The notes under the pieces: generated by a model
What the model was told of the DNA's origin: nothing
Seen by the model: the letters and a program-made list of their open reading frames with translations, nothing else
The model's database searches: none
Made by a program: the position numbers and the translations under genes
Part shown: piece after piece, positions 1-11,134 of the stretch
How the letters are laid out: each line of letters opens with the position of its first letter
Position numbering within the stretch: the stretch's first letter is position 1
Assembly: GCA_022410635.1 (NCBI GenBank)
Contig: JAJVDF010000018.1
Span: forward strand, 212,582 to 276,581
Source of the DNA: Tretioscincus oriximinensis
Taxonomy: Eukaryota > Chordata > Lepidosauria > Squamata > Gymnophthalmidae
DNA: 64,000 nucleotides
Reading direction: 5' to 3'

Positions 1-461
1 CAAAAAACTTTCAAGGATCCCACCTCAGTAATCCTTTTCAATTTTTAGTCCCTTACATGTTGGAGAGTAAACTAATAAGACCTACCTCTAAGTGGAAAAA
101 TGCAGGGGCACATTGCAATACTAAAATCCTTGATGATCAGCTATATAAAATTGCTAGATTAAAATAAACAGTGCTTGCAAACTGTTGTCTTTGCACCCTC
201 TGAACTCTGCGTCTCAACTTCCTTTTTTAAAAAATTACTTATTGTGGTGATGAATTTCATGAAAATTGAAATCATAATCTCAGTTTTGGTTCATATACTC
301 AGTGTACATGTATGTATTCAGAAATACTTTTAAAAATAATTTACCTAGAAAAGATATGAGTAGAATTTGCATGGAAAGTCATTGGAACAAGGATAATTAC
401 CGGTATATTAATGTGTCAACTTTGCTTTTAGCCAGTATGGGAAACATCTACATTTTCGGAC
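1..461. other. No recognised feature (AT-rich flank)
   Basis: AT-rich sequence with no coding or repeat signature that I recognise. A recognisable CR1 LINE begins immediately after it. Confidence 0.4.
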
Positions 462-1945
462 TACTAGATAGCAATGGACAAAAGGGCATAATCAAGGAGG
501 ATGTGGAGATTGCAGAGAGGTTAAATTAATTTTTTGCTTCAGTTTTCACTGAAGAAGACAGAGGGAATTTACCCGCAACAGATTTAGTCTCCTCAGGAAG
601 AACACCAGAGGAATTAAATTGGATAGAGATAACAAGGCAGGAGATCCTTGCTAGCTTTAATAAGCTGAACATTTATAAATCACCAGGGCCAGACAGCATT
701 CACCCAAGAATTCTTAAATAATATTTAATTTTTCCTTAAGATCAGGCATAGTACCAGTAGATTGGAGGGTAGCTAACGTAACACCAATCTTCAAAAAAGG
801 ATCTTTGGGCCTCCCAGAAATTATAGACCCGTCAGTTTAACATCAGTTCCAGGTAAAGTGTTGGAAACCATAATTAAGGACAAAATTACTAAACACATGG
901 AGAAGCATGCATTGCTGAATGAAACTCAGCATGGCTTCTGCAAAGGTAAATCATGCCTTACTAACTTGCTAGAATTCTTTGACAGTGTTAACAGACATGT
1001 AGATAAAAGGGATCCAGTTTATATTGTCTTTCTAGATTTTCAGAAGGCTTTTGATTAAGTCCCTCATCAAAGGCTCCTAAAATGCTCCACAATCATGGTA
1101 TAAGAGGACAGACTTTGTCCTGGATTGGAAACTGGCTAAAAGATAGAAAACAGAGGGTAGTAAAAAATGGAAAGTTCTTTGAATGGCAAGAGGTAAGAAG
1201 TGGAGGGTCTGTACTGGGACCTTCGCTTTTCAATATATTTATAAACTATCTGGATACTGAGGTTAATAGTGAAGTAGCCAAGTTTGCTGATGACACTAAA
1301 CTTTTCAGGGTAGTTAAAACTGTACATGATTGTAAGGCACTCCAGAATGATCTATTGAAATTGGGTGAGTGGGCATCAAAGTGGCAAATGCACTTCAATT
1401 TAAGCAGGTGCAAGGTCATGTACATTGGGGCAAAGAACCCCAACTACTCCTACCACCTGATGGGAACCAAACTTTCTGTAACTGAGCAAGAAAAGGATCA
1501 TGGGGTGTTGGTGGACAATTCGATGAAGATGTCAACCCAGTGTGCAGCAGCAGCAGCAGAAAAGGCAAATTCCATGTTGAGGATTATTAGGAAAGGAATC
1601 AAAAACAATTCAGCAAATTTATTTATTTATTTATACTTATACCCCGCCCTATACCTGAAGGTCTCAGGGCGGCAATGTTGTTTTGCCTCTTTATAAATCT
1701 CTGGTCACCACATCTCAAGAGGAATATTGTGGAACTAGGGTGGATATCTGCATGTTGCCTCCGGGATGGAGGAACAGGTAGGACTCCTGAAATACCATTT
1801 GAAGGGAGTCATGAACAGGTGCATATTTTGCTTTCTTTGTTCAGACTGCCCAGGTGCATCTGGTGGGTCTCTGTGTGAGACAGAATGCTGGACTAGATGG
1901 GCTGTGGCCTGATCCAGTATGGCTCTTCTTATGTTCTTATTCAAA
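462..1945 (+). mobile_element. CR1 LINE, degenerate, with reverse-transcriptase remnants and 3' end
   Basis: The + strand carries broken frames of CR1 ORF2. They include the SPGPD segment near 685, the FLDFQKAFD segment (RT motif A) near 1030-1058, and a FADDTKLF segment (the catalytic Asp pair) near 1280-1310. The first part matches, by eye, the minus-strand CR1 at 53.6-54.4 kb. Stops, a deletion of about 40 bp near 718 and loss of the end of ORF2 near 1737 show it is dead. A 57-bp piece of another repeat is inserted at 1618-1674. The 3' end (1740-1945) has the family signature ending in CTTCTTATGTTCTTAT. Confidence 0.9.
1618..1674 (-). repeat. Short L2-like 3'-tail fragment nested in CR1
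   Basis: A (TTTA)n run followed by CCCCGCCCTATACC and GGTCTCAGGGCGGC interrupts the CR1 between sequence matching CAAGTCAGCAAATG and TTGTTTTGCC. The same tail occurs at 41.7 kb and 48.1 kb, where more of the element is present. It is in reverse orientation relative to the CR1. Confidence 0.7.
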
Positions 1946-3386
1946 TGCAGAAAACATGATGCATTCGAAAGCATACTTTATTTTAAAAGAGAAATATGTG
2001 TTGAGCTCTATTAAACGCAGGTTCATTCTAAGTAGTTCAAGTATAAGCAGGAAATGTGAAATAAATGATTTTGTTTCTGGCTACATCCATATGGGTGTTT
2101 TAGCTTGATTATCATGTTGCTGAATTTAAAAAAAAGGTCTTCTCAGTATCCTGGATCAGGGGACTGGATGTCTTCAATATGAATCTACAATGTGGGAAAT
2201 TAAAAGAAGAAGTAAGAAAGAAAAATATTTGCATGAAACTATGTCTAAACTTTTGACTGGCACTGTAAGTACCATAGAATGTTGATGTTTATTGATGGCA
2301 TACTTTAAAGCTAAAGTGAATTGCAATTTTTTTTTTAACCTGAGATCTATATATTCGTTTTTGGTTGCTTTTACCCTAAGTCCTTAACTCAAAAGCTTTT
2401 GCATGACTCCCATTTAAAAATTATCTCACTGCTAGTAGCCTGACCAGATGACCACTTTTTGGGTGGAGGGAACCCGGTTTTGGGGTGGCTACCTCACCCA
2501 CCTGGGTGGGGACGGAGCGGGAGTGAGACACAATTTCCTTGTTTTTTGCTGAGATTTTTATTTATTTAATTTTTAATTCTCTGCACCACCACTCAGTGGC
2601 TCTGGCAACCAGGGCCAGCTTCTGAAGGAACCTTCCCTTCAGTAAAAAATAAAAAAAATGCAAATTTCTTTAAAAATTCTCACACGGTTCATAAAATTCT
2701 CACATGCTTTGCAGATTTCTCAGGTGGGGATTTCTGAGAGGTATGCATGTTGGTGGTGAATATGCAAATGAGCATGAATAGAAAATTTGGTCAGTCTATG
2801 TAACAGTGACTTTCCTAATAATACAACAAAAGTGATTAGTATCAAATTAAGTGTTTCTATTATTTTTGTTATTTTGATGATTATGAATATGATTATCAGT
2901 GTTCCTTTTTCATAAAGCGAATCTTGTTCGCTTTGAAACATTACTACATCCTTCCACTAGGTGTCACTATTCCTCTTCTTGATTTCTTAGTTGAAGAGGC
3001 TCTGCTTTGAATTTCTTACTAATCTCTTTAATTTCCTGCAGAATATTAATAACTGCATATGTATTTTTTGTATACTTTTATAGGTTTCCCCTAATCTCAT
3101 CAGGTTTGTCAGAAAAAAATGCTACATTTCTGAAGGATAATGAGGTTGAGACTTGGAATCTTTACTTCAGCTTTTAATGTTGCCATTTCTCTTCAGTATT
3201 TCATCTCTTAGAGTTAATAATGTGGTTATTACTTCATCTCTCAGACTATGAGAGTGGACTTTCATCTATTAAGTGTGATAGTGGACTTTCATCTATTAAG
3301 TGTGATGGGCTCTTTCTATTTTTGATAATGAGAATCTCAGATCAGGTAGAGTTTCACATACCTATTTCCTTTCACCCAAAACTCTG
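1946..3386. other. Mostly unrecognised; MITE-end fragment and a 27-bp tandem duplication
   Basis: No gene seen. Around 2447-2520 the text resembles the left end of the hAT MITE found at 7400-7591 (GCCTGACCAGATGACC), without a clear partner end. A perfect 27-bp tandem duplication lies at 3253-3306. Confidence 0.4.
3253..3306. repeat. 27-bp perfect tandem duplication (2 units)
   Basis: The unit beginning AGTGGACTTTCATC occurs at 3253-3279 and again, unchanged, at 3280-3306. It looks like a local replication-slippage duplication. Confidence 0.9.
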
Positions 3387-3690
3387 GCATTCCTTGAAAC
3401 TGATGGGCAGAAGAGTGAGAACAAACAGCTTGGATAGGTTCAAGACAGGACTAGACAGGTTATGGATACCAAGGGTATAAATGGTTACTAGGATGGATGC
3501 TGCCTCCGGGATGGAGCAACAGGCAGTATCTGTAATACCATTTGCAGGGAGTCATGAACAGGTGCATATTTTGCCTTCTTCTGTTCAGACTGCCCAGGTG
3601 AAATTGTTGGGCCTCTGTTTGAGACAGAATGCTGGACTGGATGGGCTCTGGCCCCATTCAGTATGGCTCTTCTTTTGTTCTCTGACATTC
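3387..3690 (+). mobile_element. CR1 LINE 3' fragment
   Basis: Contains the last codons of ORF2 (Asn-Ser-Leu-Asp-Arg-Phe-Lys-Thr-Gly-Leu-Asp frame) and the conserved 3' UTR (GGAGTCATGAACAGGTGCAT, AGACAGAATGCTGGACT). It ends at CTCTTCTTTTGTTCT. It is 5'-truncated, as is usual for this family. Confidence 0.88.
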
Positions 3691-3754
3691 ACAATATATA
3701 CTAACTAGTTATCTTGATATTCCAAGCTGGTTTTTAATTCATCCTGGCCTGTCG

Positions 3755-4080
3755 TAGACTGACCAGATTTTCTGGAGCTCAAACTGGGGCAATTAATATT
3801 CATACTAATTTGCATATTCATGAATATGCAAATTACTCGCCAATATGCACACCCACTCACCACAAAATCCCTATTTGTGATTTTTTTTTCTGTGGGGAGA
3901 GTGTATTCGGAAGCTGGCCTCAGTTGTCAGAACATTTTAGCAGTTCTGCAGTGAATTTATTTATTTATTTTAAAAAAAATTAATTTATTTTATTTTTTNT
4001 ATTTTTTACTGAGAAGTTGGCTTCAGGAGCTGGCCCCAGTTGTCAGCGCCCCCTAGTGGTAGTGCAGTGAATTTTTACAT
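3755..4080. repeat. MITE-end-like and (TTTA)n low-complexity sequence
   Basis: Begins with GACTGACCAGATT, similar to the hAT MITE ends at 7400 and 44046. It then contains a small palindrome (TTTGCATATTCATGAATATG) and a TTTA/T-rich run around 3955-4000. No complete element could be delimited. Confidence 0.35.
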
Positions 4081-4140
4081 AATTACTTTATATCTCTTTT
4101 ACTACCTCTTTTACCTGCTTCTGAATCTTCTTTATTATCT

Positions 4141-4399
4141 GAACATAAGAACATAAGAACATAAGAAGAGCCATACTGGATCAGGCCACAGCCCATCAAG
4201 TCCAGCATTCTGTGTCACACAGAGGCCCACCAGATGCACCTGGGCAGTCCGAACAGAGGAAAGCAAAATATGCTGCTCCTGTTCGTGACTCCCTGCAAAT
4301 GGTATTTCAAAAGTCCTGCCTGTTGCTCCATCCCGGAGGCTACATCCAGACAACTATCTTAGTATCCATTTATACCCTTAGTGTCCATAAACCTGCTTG
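4141..4399 (-). mobile_element. CR1 LINE 3' fragment
   Basis: Minus-strand copy starting with three GAACATAA-type 3'-terminal repeats, then GAGCCATACTGGATCAGGCC and the 3' UTR. It is cut off just inside the last ORF2 codons (AAACCTG). It abuts L1-like sequence. Confidence 0.9.
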
Positions 4400-4981
4400 A
4401 ATTCTGTATCATCTGTTCTTATACGGTTACCTATGTATGACTTAATACCCATAGCCTGTAACCATCTTATTCTTCCTACTCAATTTTGTATTGTATTTTG
4501 ATCTTGTGGTTCTCCCTTGTCTTTATATAATTGTTCAATATTCCTTGTATTTTTTTTGTACAATACTTTTTAGCACTTCACCAATGCTTGCTTCATTTTC
4601 TGTGTTTATTATCCATATTGAGGCAAGTATTCCTTCTTCTATCGATTTTGTTTTCCATTTACTCCATGTTTTCATAGTTCCCTTCATAGCTTCTTTCCAC
4701 TCCCTATTCTGCCTTATTGTCCTTTACTTATATATAATCTCCATTTATATGCATTTCCATCTGAGTCCATTTTCCTACCCCATATTGTAATTCTAATACT
4801 CAATATATTTGAAAAGCATCATGATAGCTTTTTATACTAGGCATTCCCCATCCTCCTTCTCCTTTTTTAGTCACTAACCATTAATATCTTAATCTCAGGC
4901 TCTTTTCATCTGCTTTTTTATTCTTCTACCCCATTTTTTAAAGTTGCACTTTGGACTATAATTGGTATTTTTGACATAGAT
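4400..4981 (-). mobile_element. L1 LINE fragment (ORF2 C-terminal part)
   Basis: Reading the minus strand leftward from 4981, the translation near 4790-4870 contains a Lys-Lys-Gly-Glu-Gly-Gly-Trp-Gly-Met-Pro segment followed by Ile-Lys-Ser-Tyr. This resembles the conserved 'GG(L/I)xLPDxKLYY' region of L1 ORF2, downstream of the reverse transcriptase. Stops and frame changes make it non-functional. The L1-like composition appears to continue at 5299-5530 after an LTR-like insertion. Confidence 0.6.
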
Positions 4982-5298
4982 TGTTAGAGGCTGTGATCTT
5001 CCCGATAGAATCAAGGAGACTCAATTCTTAGAAAGGAGCTTTATTAATAAAAGATAGATCCAGATTAACTTCAGGAGTTAAGCTATAACTTTAGGAGTAA
5101 ATAAAGAACTAAAGCATGGAGTAACAGTATGCAAAAGCTTATATAGAGGTTAGGGTGTTCCACCCCGTGTTGACCGGTGGACCAATAGGGGGACACACAG
5201 TTTGCCGGCTAAGGGAAAACCGGCGGGAGAGCTCTTTGAAATTGGGAAAATGAAAGTGAAAGGAGCAAAAGTAAAATATGACTGAGAATACTCTAACA
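4982..5298 (-). mobile_element. Candidate solo LTR inserted in L1
   Basis: The segment starts TGTTAGAG and ends CTCTAACA, so it has TG...CA ends with an 8-bp perfect terminal inverted repeat. On the minus strand a TATATAAG box (around 5140-5150) is followed about 100 bases later by an AATAAA signal (around 5040-5050), the order expected for promoter and polyadenylation signal of an LTR. Flanks TAGAT and TGGAT would be a 5-bp target duplication with one mismatch. No internal region is adjacent, so it would be a solo LTR of an endogenous retroelement. The family is unknown to me. Confidence 0.5.
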
Positions 5299-5530
5299 TG
5301 GATGCAATAATTTTTGCATTATTAACATCTTTATTATGCTAACTTTATCCACCTTGGTTAACATTTTACCTTTTCATTTTTCTAACATTTTTCTATTTGT
5401 TTCCATATTCTATAATTACCTTTTACTATCTTTTTTGACTTTTTATAAATCCATATTTTCAAATATTTCATCTTCTTTATTCCTAGCTTCAACCCTGATA
5501 TTCTTATTTCCAACAGCTCCCTCAGTGGTG
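5299..5530 (-). mobile_element. Probable L1 LINE fragment (other side of the LTR)
   Basis: AT-rich sequence with L1-like minus-strand reading (Lys/Ile/Met/Glu-rich). It continues the composition of 4400-4981 on the other side of the LTR-like insertion. Assignment rests on context and is weaker than for the left half. Confidence 0.35.
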
Positions 5531-6359
5531 TATTTAAACCGTGTGTGGAAGTCTTGATGCATACATCAGAAGTCCTGATACAGCACTGAAAACTGTTTTC
5601 CCATCATTTTCCAGGACTAACAAAACCACGATATCCTGAATATTTGAGTGATCTGGGATAAATGGCAACCCTATGTTCAGTCCTGAAGAATGACCTCAAT
5701 ATATTATATTGCCAAAATATTTGTTCACCTGCTATTGCACTCATACGAAAATGAATATATATTTCTGATTTGGTCAAAAAGAACCCAAACAAAAAGAATA
5801 TTTAAAAGGAAAGATGTGACCAATGTTACTTGTTGGTTATTTTCAAAATTGAATGACTATAGTACATGACAATGACATCATGCAAGGCTTTAGTGAAGAA
5901 GAAGATCTCTGAGCAAAAGGAATATTTTAAAATTATAGACACCAAGGAATTAAAATACTCTGGTGGGATGAATTAATTGTTGTAGAAGCATAGGAGTACT
6001 GTATATAATAGAATAGGACAAAAAGAGTTGCAAGAATATTTTAAATTGTTAAATCAAAAACAGTTGGCAATTAGAGCGATGAGAAATATAAAACTCTCCA
6101 ATTATTGAGTCAATACTATTGAGCAAATCAGGAAATCAAGTGACAACACCAATGCACAGCAAAGAAAAGGCTTAGCTACTGAGCACTGGAAATAGTGGCT
6201 GTTGTTGCATGGTCAAAAGCACTGGGTCTTATTTTGAATTTTATCCTTTAATAGGGGATTGCTATCCACATTTTGGCACGGATTATGGCAAGCAATGGGA
6301 CTGGAATATGGATGACGTACCCTTATGCCAAGAACAATCAGCATTGTTCTCATTGGCAC
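5531..6359. other. No recognised feature
   Basis: AT-rich sequence without a convincing gene or repeat. Open frames here are short and have no recognisable motif. Confidence 0.4.
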
Positions 6360-7075
6360 ATGGAAGGACTAGAAACAATGGGATAAAACTGCAAGGAAGT
6401 AGATTTAGATTAGATAACAGCAGGGCTTTTTTTGTGAGGGAACGCGGAGGGGCGGAGTTAGCGGCGGCGGCAGCAGCAGCAGCGGCAGGGGTGGCCGTGG
6501 GAATGAGAAAGCGGCGGCGGTAGCTGCCACCGCTCCCCCCGCCCCCCGCCTAAATAAAAGGTGCCGGTACTGCTGCGTTAGCTGNCGGCGAGGGGGGCGT
6601 GGCGTTATCGACGGCGGCAGCATTATCGGCCTACGCTAACGCCACGCCCCCCTCGGCGGCGGCTAACGCCGCAGTACCGGCGCCTTTTATTTATGCGGGG
6701 GGTGCGGGAATGAGTGGCGGCGGCCGCCTCCACTCCCCCCGCCCCTCCCCCGCCCCTCCCCCCGCCTAAATAAAAGGTGCCAGTACTGCTGCATTAGCCA
6801 CTGGCGAGGGGGCGTGGCGTTATCGGCGGCGGCCACCGCTGCCCCCCCCGGCCCCCGCCACCAGCGCCGTTAGTACCGGCACCTTTTTTTCTGGAAAAAA
6901 AGCACTGGATAACAGAAAACACTTTCTGACAGTAAAGGTTATAAACCAGTGGAGCAAGTTGCCAAAGGAGGCGGTCAATTTGTCTTCACCACAAGTCTTC
7001 AGAGGCTAGACAGCCATCTGACTAGGATGGTTTAGTGAATCCTGCATTGAGTAAGGGGTTGGACCCAATTGCACT
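6360..7075 (+). mobile_element. Old CR1-like LINE 3' fragment split by a hAT MITE
   Basis: Left part (about 6380-6420, GCAAGGAAGTAGATTTAGAT) and right part (6916-7075: CACTTTCTGACAGTAAAGG, then ACCAGTGGAGCAAGTTGCC, then GGGGTTGGACCCAATTGC) together resemble the end of a second, older CR1 subfamily, with the Trp-x-x-Leu-Pro-x-Glu-Val region. The two halves are separated exactly by the MITE at 6421-6907 and its target duplication. Confidence 0.65.
6421..6907. mobile_element. hAT-type MITE, GC-rich and palindromic
   Basis: Starts CAGGGCTTTTTTT and ends AAAAAAAGCACTG, giving a terminal inverted repeat of about 13 bp. It is flanked by an exact 8-bp target duplication, GATAACAG (6413-6420 and 6908-6915), as expected for hAT transposition. 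The interior is very GC-rich. It includes an inverted pair of about 64 bp (about 6547-6610 and 6635-6698) and a third, direct copy of the same unit at about 6765-6830. No transposase frame is present. Open frames rich in Ala/Pro here are composition artefacts. Confidence 0.85.
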
Positions 7076-7391
7076 GGACACATGCATTTACTTTAAAAAG
7101 TATATATAGGCCGTGTTTACACTAGGGCTAAAAGTGAGGAAAAGCTGTTTGGCTATGCAGTGGCTGCTAGCAATTCCCATGGAGTTTCAGATGCAATTCA
7201 GATGGAGTTTCCCTGAAACCATCACAGGTGCCCTTTTTGTCAATTCAATGTAAATGCTCTCTGGCTATAGTTTGCCTGTACTGGGAGAATATTTGTGTGA
7301 ACGATAGCTGCTTTGGATTTGGGCGTATCTGGAACAGGGAGAAGTTGCTTAACCCCCCTCCCCCCCCAGTCAATCGGCATGAAGGGGAGAC
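7076..7391. other. Unrecognised; possible MITE left end at 7109
   Basis: TAGGCCGTGTTTACAC at 7107-7122 resembles the terminal repeat of the TA-flanked MITE at 25121-25828. I could not find a matching right end. Confidence 0.3.
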
Positions 7392-7399
7392 CTTGGGAG

Positions 7400-7591
7400 T
7401 AGGCTGACCAGATGGGGGNGGTGGTTTGAAAACCTGTTTTTGGGGTGCCTCCAGGTTTTTTCTGAGGAAAAAATAATTTAAAAACTTTTTTAAAAAACTT
7501 TTTTTGAAAAACCTTTCCTCAGAAAAAACTGGGAGCCACCCCAAAACTGGGTTTTCACCACCCCCAAAAAACGGGTAATGTGGTCAGCCTA
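7400..7591. mobile_element. hAT-type MITE (192 bp)
   Basis: Terminal inverted repeat TAGGCTGACCA / TGGTCAGCCTA. Flanks CTTGGGAG (7392-7399) and CCTGGGAG (7592-7599) form an 8-bp target duplication with one mismatch. The interior is a near-palindrome: both sides carry an AAAACTGGGTTTT-like segment around an A/T-rich centre. A relative is at 44046-44218. Confidence 0.8.
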
Positions 7592-7599
7592 CCTGGGAG

Positions 7600-8390
7600 G
7601 GGTTGTGCTGCATGGCTGCTAGTGCCTCCACTTTGTCCTAACCTCCAATAAGGTTGTATCGGTAGCAGCAGTTGTATAGCAATTCCTAGAAGTTGTTAAA
7701 CGTTTTTTGTTCTTTTTGCTTCTTCTTTGGGGCATTGGCTATTCTTAAGTTGCTTCCACATAGGCAAAGAAAAGCAGCTCAAAGCAACTTAGTTTCAACA
7801 TCTCTTATTCAAAGCTGTTGAGAAGGCATTTTCCGCCATTTAGTGTGTGTTAGAAACTAATGTGTGGATGCTAACATTTTTAAACTGCATTTAGTTCACT
7901 TCTTTTTGCTGTATCGGAGACGGTTACTTTTGTGAGAAGCTGAATAGTTCATTAGTGATCTGCATGAGCCAAAGATAAACATCAGAATCTTTAGTGCCTT
8001 GTCATTGAGCCCTTCTATTTTGTTGAGCTTGCTGATCAATTTTGGCTTGTGCTTGGTCTGTAAGGCCAACACACTCTCTGTTCTGAAAAGATCTTTGATG
8101 CACCACAGTGCTTGTGGGCAGCATTGTCTGCTAAGCCATATAGTTTCAGGAAAAGAAGACATCAGTCAGTGGTAGCAGACTTAATAATCAGTGCAATGGG
8201 TGGTAGACAGGTATGGATTGGAAGATGCAGCAGGCCAAAGATAAGAGGCATGATTGTGGGATGACAAATAGGCATAGGCCTGTATGTTGCCAACCAAAGA
8301 GATATTGGCAAAGATAAAATAGGACAGGATATGCTTCAGTCTTGATTTAATACTAGACTGTTATGATTTTACATAAATAGATGGAGTTGG
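7600..8390. other. No recognised feature
   Basis: No gene or confidently identified repeat. The open frame on the minus strand at 7896-8162 has no motif I recognise. Confidence 0.4.
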
Positions 8391-8557
8391 AGAAGCTTTA
8401 CCATTTACAAAGAGTCTTGAACAGGTGCATATTTTACTTCCCTCTGTTCAGACTGCCCAGGTGCATCTGGTGGGTCTCTGTATGAGACAGAATGCTGAAC
8501 TAGATGGGCTCTGGCCCGACCCATTATGGCTCTCCTTATCTTCTTATGTTCTTAAGG
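8391..8557 (+). mobile_element. CR1 LINE 3' end
   Basis: The last 165 bp of the CR1 3' UTR (GAACAGGTGCATATTTTAC, GCATCTGGTGGGTCTCTGTA), ending at CTTATCTTCTTATGTTCTTA. Confidence 0.9.
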
Positions 8558-9159
8558 TTTGAATAGCTGGTCCTTGGCTCTTACGTTTTTTTTAGTGGTT
8601 CTTTAATTCTTATGATAGTGTAGAAATACATGTCCCTCAACCTAGTACAGATAAGGATATAGTTAGAATAGTAAAATGACTCCAATATGCATTGGAGAAG
8701 TACTACAGGGAGGAAATGCATTTCCCAAATAGATATGGTTGTGGTACTAAAAACTGCAAGCCAATAAAGACCTCTCTCAGCTCATTAATGATGCTTCTAA
8801 TTGCTGATTGGATTCTGGATTGAATGATTGTCACTGGTTTCAGCTCAATAGTTATGCTCTGTATTTAATGAGCATTTGTCAGTGTTTTAAAGGTTTCTAT
8901 TAAAGTCAAGAACTTCACAAAGATGTCTGCAATTAGAAGGAATGAATCATTCCTCTCATTGTGCCAGGAAGCACGATAGGGAAGATGCTTTCCTTCCAGT
9001 TACTAACTATTCTCACTCAATATCTTGAGTCAATGGATGCCATTTGCAACTGCCATTTAAATTCCTTGCAAGGTATCTCAGAGAGAGCTTGCAGATCAGA
9101 TTTCTCGGAAATGGGACATGAGAATGGGGGTGGTACCTGATAGGAAACTCACTTTTATC
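8558..9159. other. No recognised feature
   Basis: AT-rich unique-looking sequence. I see no gene or known repeat. Confidence 0.4.
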
Positions 9160-9335
9160 TGTTTGTTTATACTTCTATCTTGCCTAATATCTGAAGGTCT
9201 CAGGCTTGGAAACAACAATAAAAACAAAATACAAAGTAGACAAAAACAACAACAGTATCTAAGGAAGGGGAAGCTCAAAGAACCCACCAGTGTTTATGTG
9301 CGGGCTGGTAAAGCCACCAAAGACACAGTAGCAAT
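9160..9335 (-). repeat. L2-like repeat, degenerate
   Basis: A decayed copy of the family whose best examples are at 41640-41822 and 48064-48335: TTTGTTTATACTTCTATC, GGTCTCAGGCTT, then an A-rich segment and AGGAAGGGGAAGCTC. Small open frames on both strands here are remnants of it. Confidence 0.5.
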
Positions 9336-9699
9336 ATGAGATATAGGGCACTGACTCATGTGCAGCTGTTGGTGGGCTTATTTGCACCCCATGGCCACTG
9401 TTGAGTTCTCTAGGCCAGATTATGCCTCAGCCTCAACTGACCAGACCTGGTACTAGAGTGTAGCCATTGGGGGGTGGAGGTAGGATGGCACTGAAGAACC
9501 CACTCACGGCAATGTGATTGATAGTGAACCTGCCAACCACACATTCAGTGGTGCGTTCTCCTGCCGTCACCTCTGCCATTTAGCATATAAAAGCTCTAAA
9601 TGACTTTAGCTTTGTTTGTGTGAAGAAATGTCGTCTTCCAGACAAAACGACTCAAGCATTAAGAACACAATGTGAGGAGCTTCTTGCAGGCATAAGTGT
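9336..9699. other. No recognised feature
   Basis: Moderately GC-rich stretch with no coding frame and no repeat I can name. Confidence 0.4.
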
Positions 9700-10214
9700 C
9701 AAATTTTTTTTAAATTGAATTTTTATTGGTATATTTAAATATGACATTATATGATTACACACATATATATGTTGAAAACAACCATCATTCTTATATGTCA
9801 TACTATAAAAGAGAAAACCTCCACCACACCACAATGTGCTCCCCTCCCCTCCCCCCCCTACTTGAGGATATCCAACTCAGTCTTAAGTAAATCTTTTCAA
9901 ATCCAAAATCCAATATATTGTAAATGCCGTGGGTGAATACATCTTATGAAATATCACATAGGAAATGAAGACCCTCCACTTTATATTCCATGTTGTATGG
10001 GATAAAATTCCCAATCTTCTTAGCCTTCTTTCCCTTAAAAAATCAAAGAGTACAATTTCTGCCATATAATCATACCAGGCTTCCTGGGTCCATTTATCTT
10101 TGTCTTTCCATCCTCTTGCTATCTGAATATGAGCTGCCCTTATCCCTTGCTTAAGTATATATACCTTATCCCACCCTAATTGTCTTAAATTCTTATTTCC
10201 TATAAGGACCTCCT
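9700..10214 (-). mobile_element. L1 LINE 3' fragment, running into the assembly gap
   Basis: On the minus strand the open frame at 10065-9883 and its upstream continuation read like the C-terminal tail of L1 ORF2: a Trp-rich 'ARGWKDKDKW' type segment, comparable to the one in the L1 at 26.0-27.1 kb. A T-rich run at 9702-9724 is the poly(A) end. The 5' part is lost in the gap. Confidence 0.65.
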
Positions 10215-11134
10215 NNNNNNNNNNNNNNNNNNNNNNNNNNNNNNNNNNNNNNNNNNNNNNNNNNNNNNNNNNNNNNNNNNNNNNNNNNNNNNNNNNNNNN
10301 NNNNNNNNNNNNNNNNNNNNNNNNNNNNNNNNNNNNNNNNNNNNNNNNNNNNNNNNNNNNNNNNNNNNNNNNNNNNNNNNNNNNNNNNNNNNNNNNNNNN
10401 NNNNNNNNNNNNNNNNNNNNNNNNNNNNNNNNNNNNNNNNNNNNNNNNNNNNNNNNNNNNNNNNNNNNNNNNNNNNNNNNNNNNNNNNNNNNNNNNNNNN
10501 NNNNNNNNNNNNNNNNNNNNNNNNNNNNNNNNNNNNNNNNNNNNNNNNNNNNNNNNNNNNNNNNNNNNNNNNNNNNNNNNNNNNNNNNNNNNNNNNNNNN
10601 NNNNNNNNNNNNNNNNNNNNNNNNNNNNNNNNNNNNNNNNNNNNNNNNNNNNNNNNNNNNNNNNNNNNNNNNNNNNNNNNNNNNNNNNNNNNNNNNNNNN
10701 NNNNNNNNNNNNNNNNNNNNNNNNNNNNNNNNNNNNNNNNNNNNNNNNNNNNNNNNNNNNNNNNNNNNNNNNNNNNNNNNNNNNNNNNNNNNNNNNNNNN
10801 NNNNNNNNNNNNNNNNNNNNNNNNNNNNNNNNNNNNNNNNNNNNNNNNNNNNNNNNNNNNNNNNNNNNNNNNNNNNNNNNNNNNNNNNNNNNNNNNNNNN
10901 NNNNNNNNNNNNNNNNNNNNNNNNNNNNNNNNNNNNNNNNNNNNNNNNNNNNNNNNNNNNNNNNNNNNNNNNNNNNNNNNNNNNNNNNNNNNNNNNNNNN
11001 NNNNNNNNNNNNNNNNNNNNNNNNNNNNNNNNNNNNNNNNNNNNNNNNNNNNNNNNNNNNNNNNNNNNNNNNNNNNNNNNNNNNNNNNNNNNNNNNNNNN
11101 NNNNNNNNNNNNNNNNNNNNNNNNNNNNNNNNNN
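10215..11134. other. Assembly gap (920 N)
   Basis: All bases are N. The left edge is inside an L1. The right edge falls exactly at the centre-side start of a foldback repeat arm (see 11135-11247). Confidence 1.

Noticed and set aside
6405..6623. Ala/Pro-rich frames at the GC-rich block, possible CpG-island promoter
   Set aside because: The block is delimited by hAT ends and target duplications and contains inverted copies of itself; explained as a MITE.
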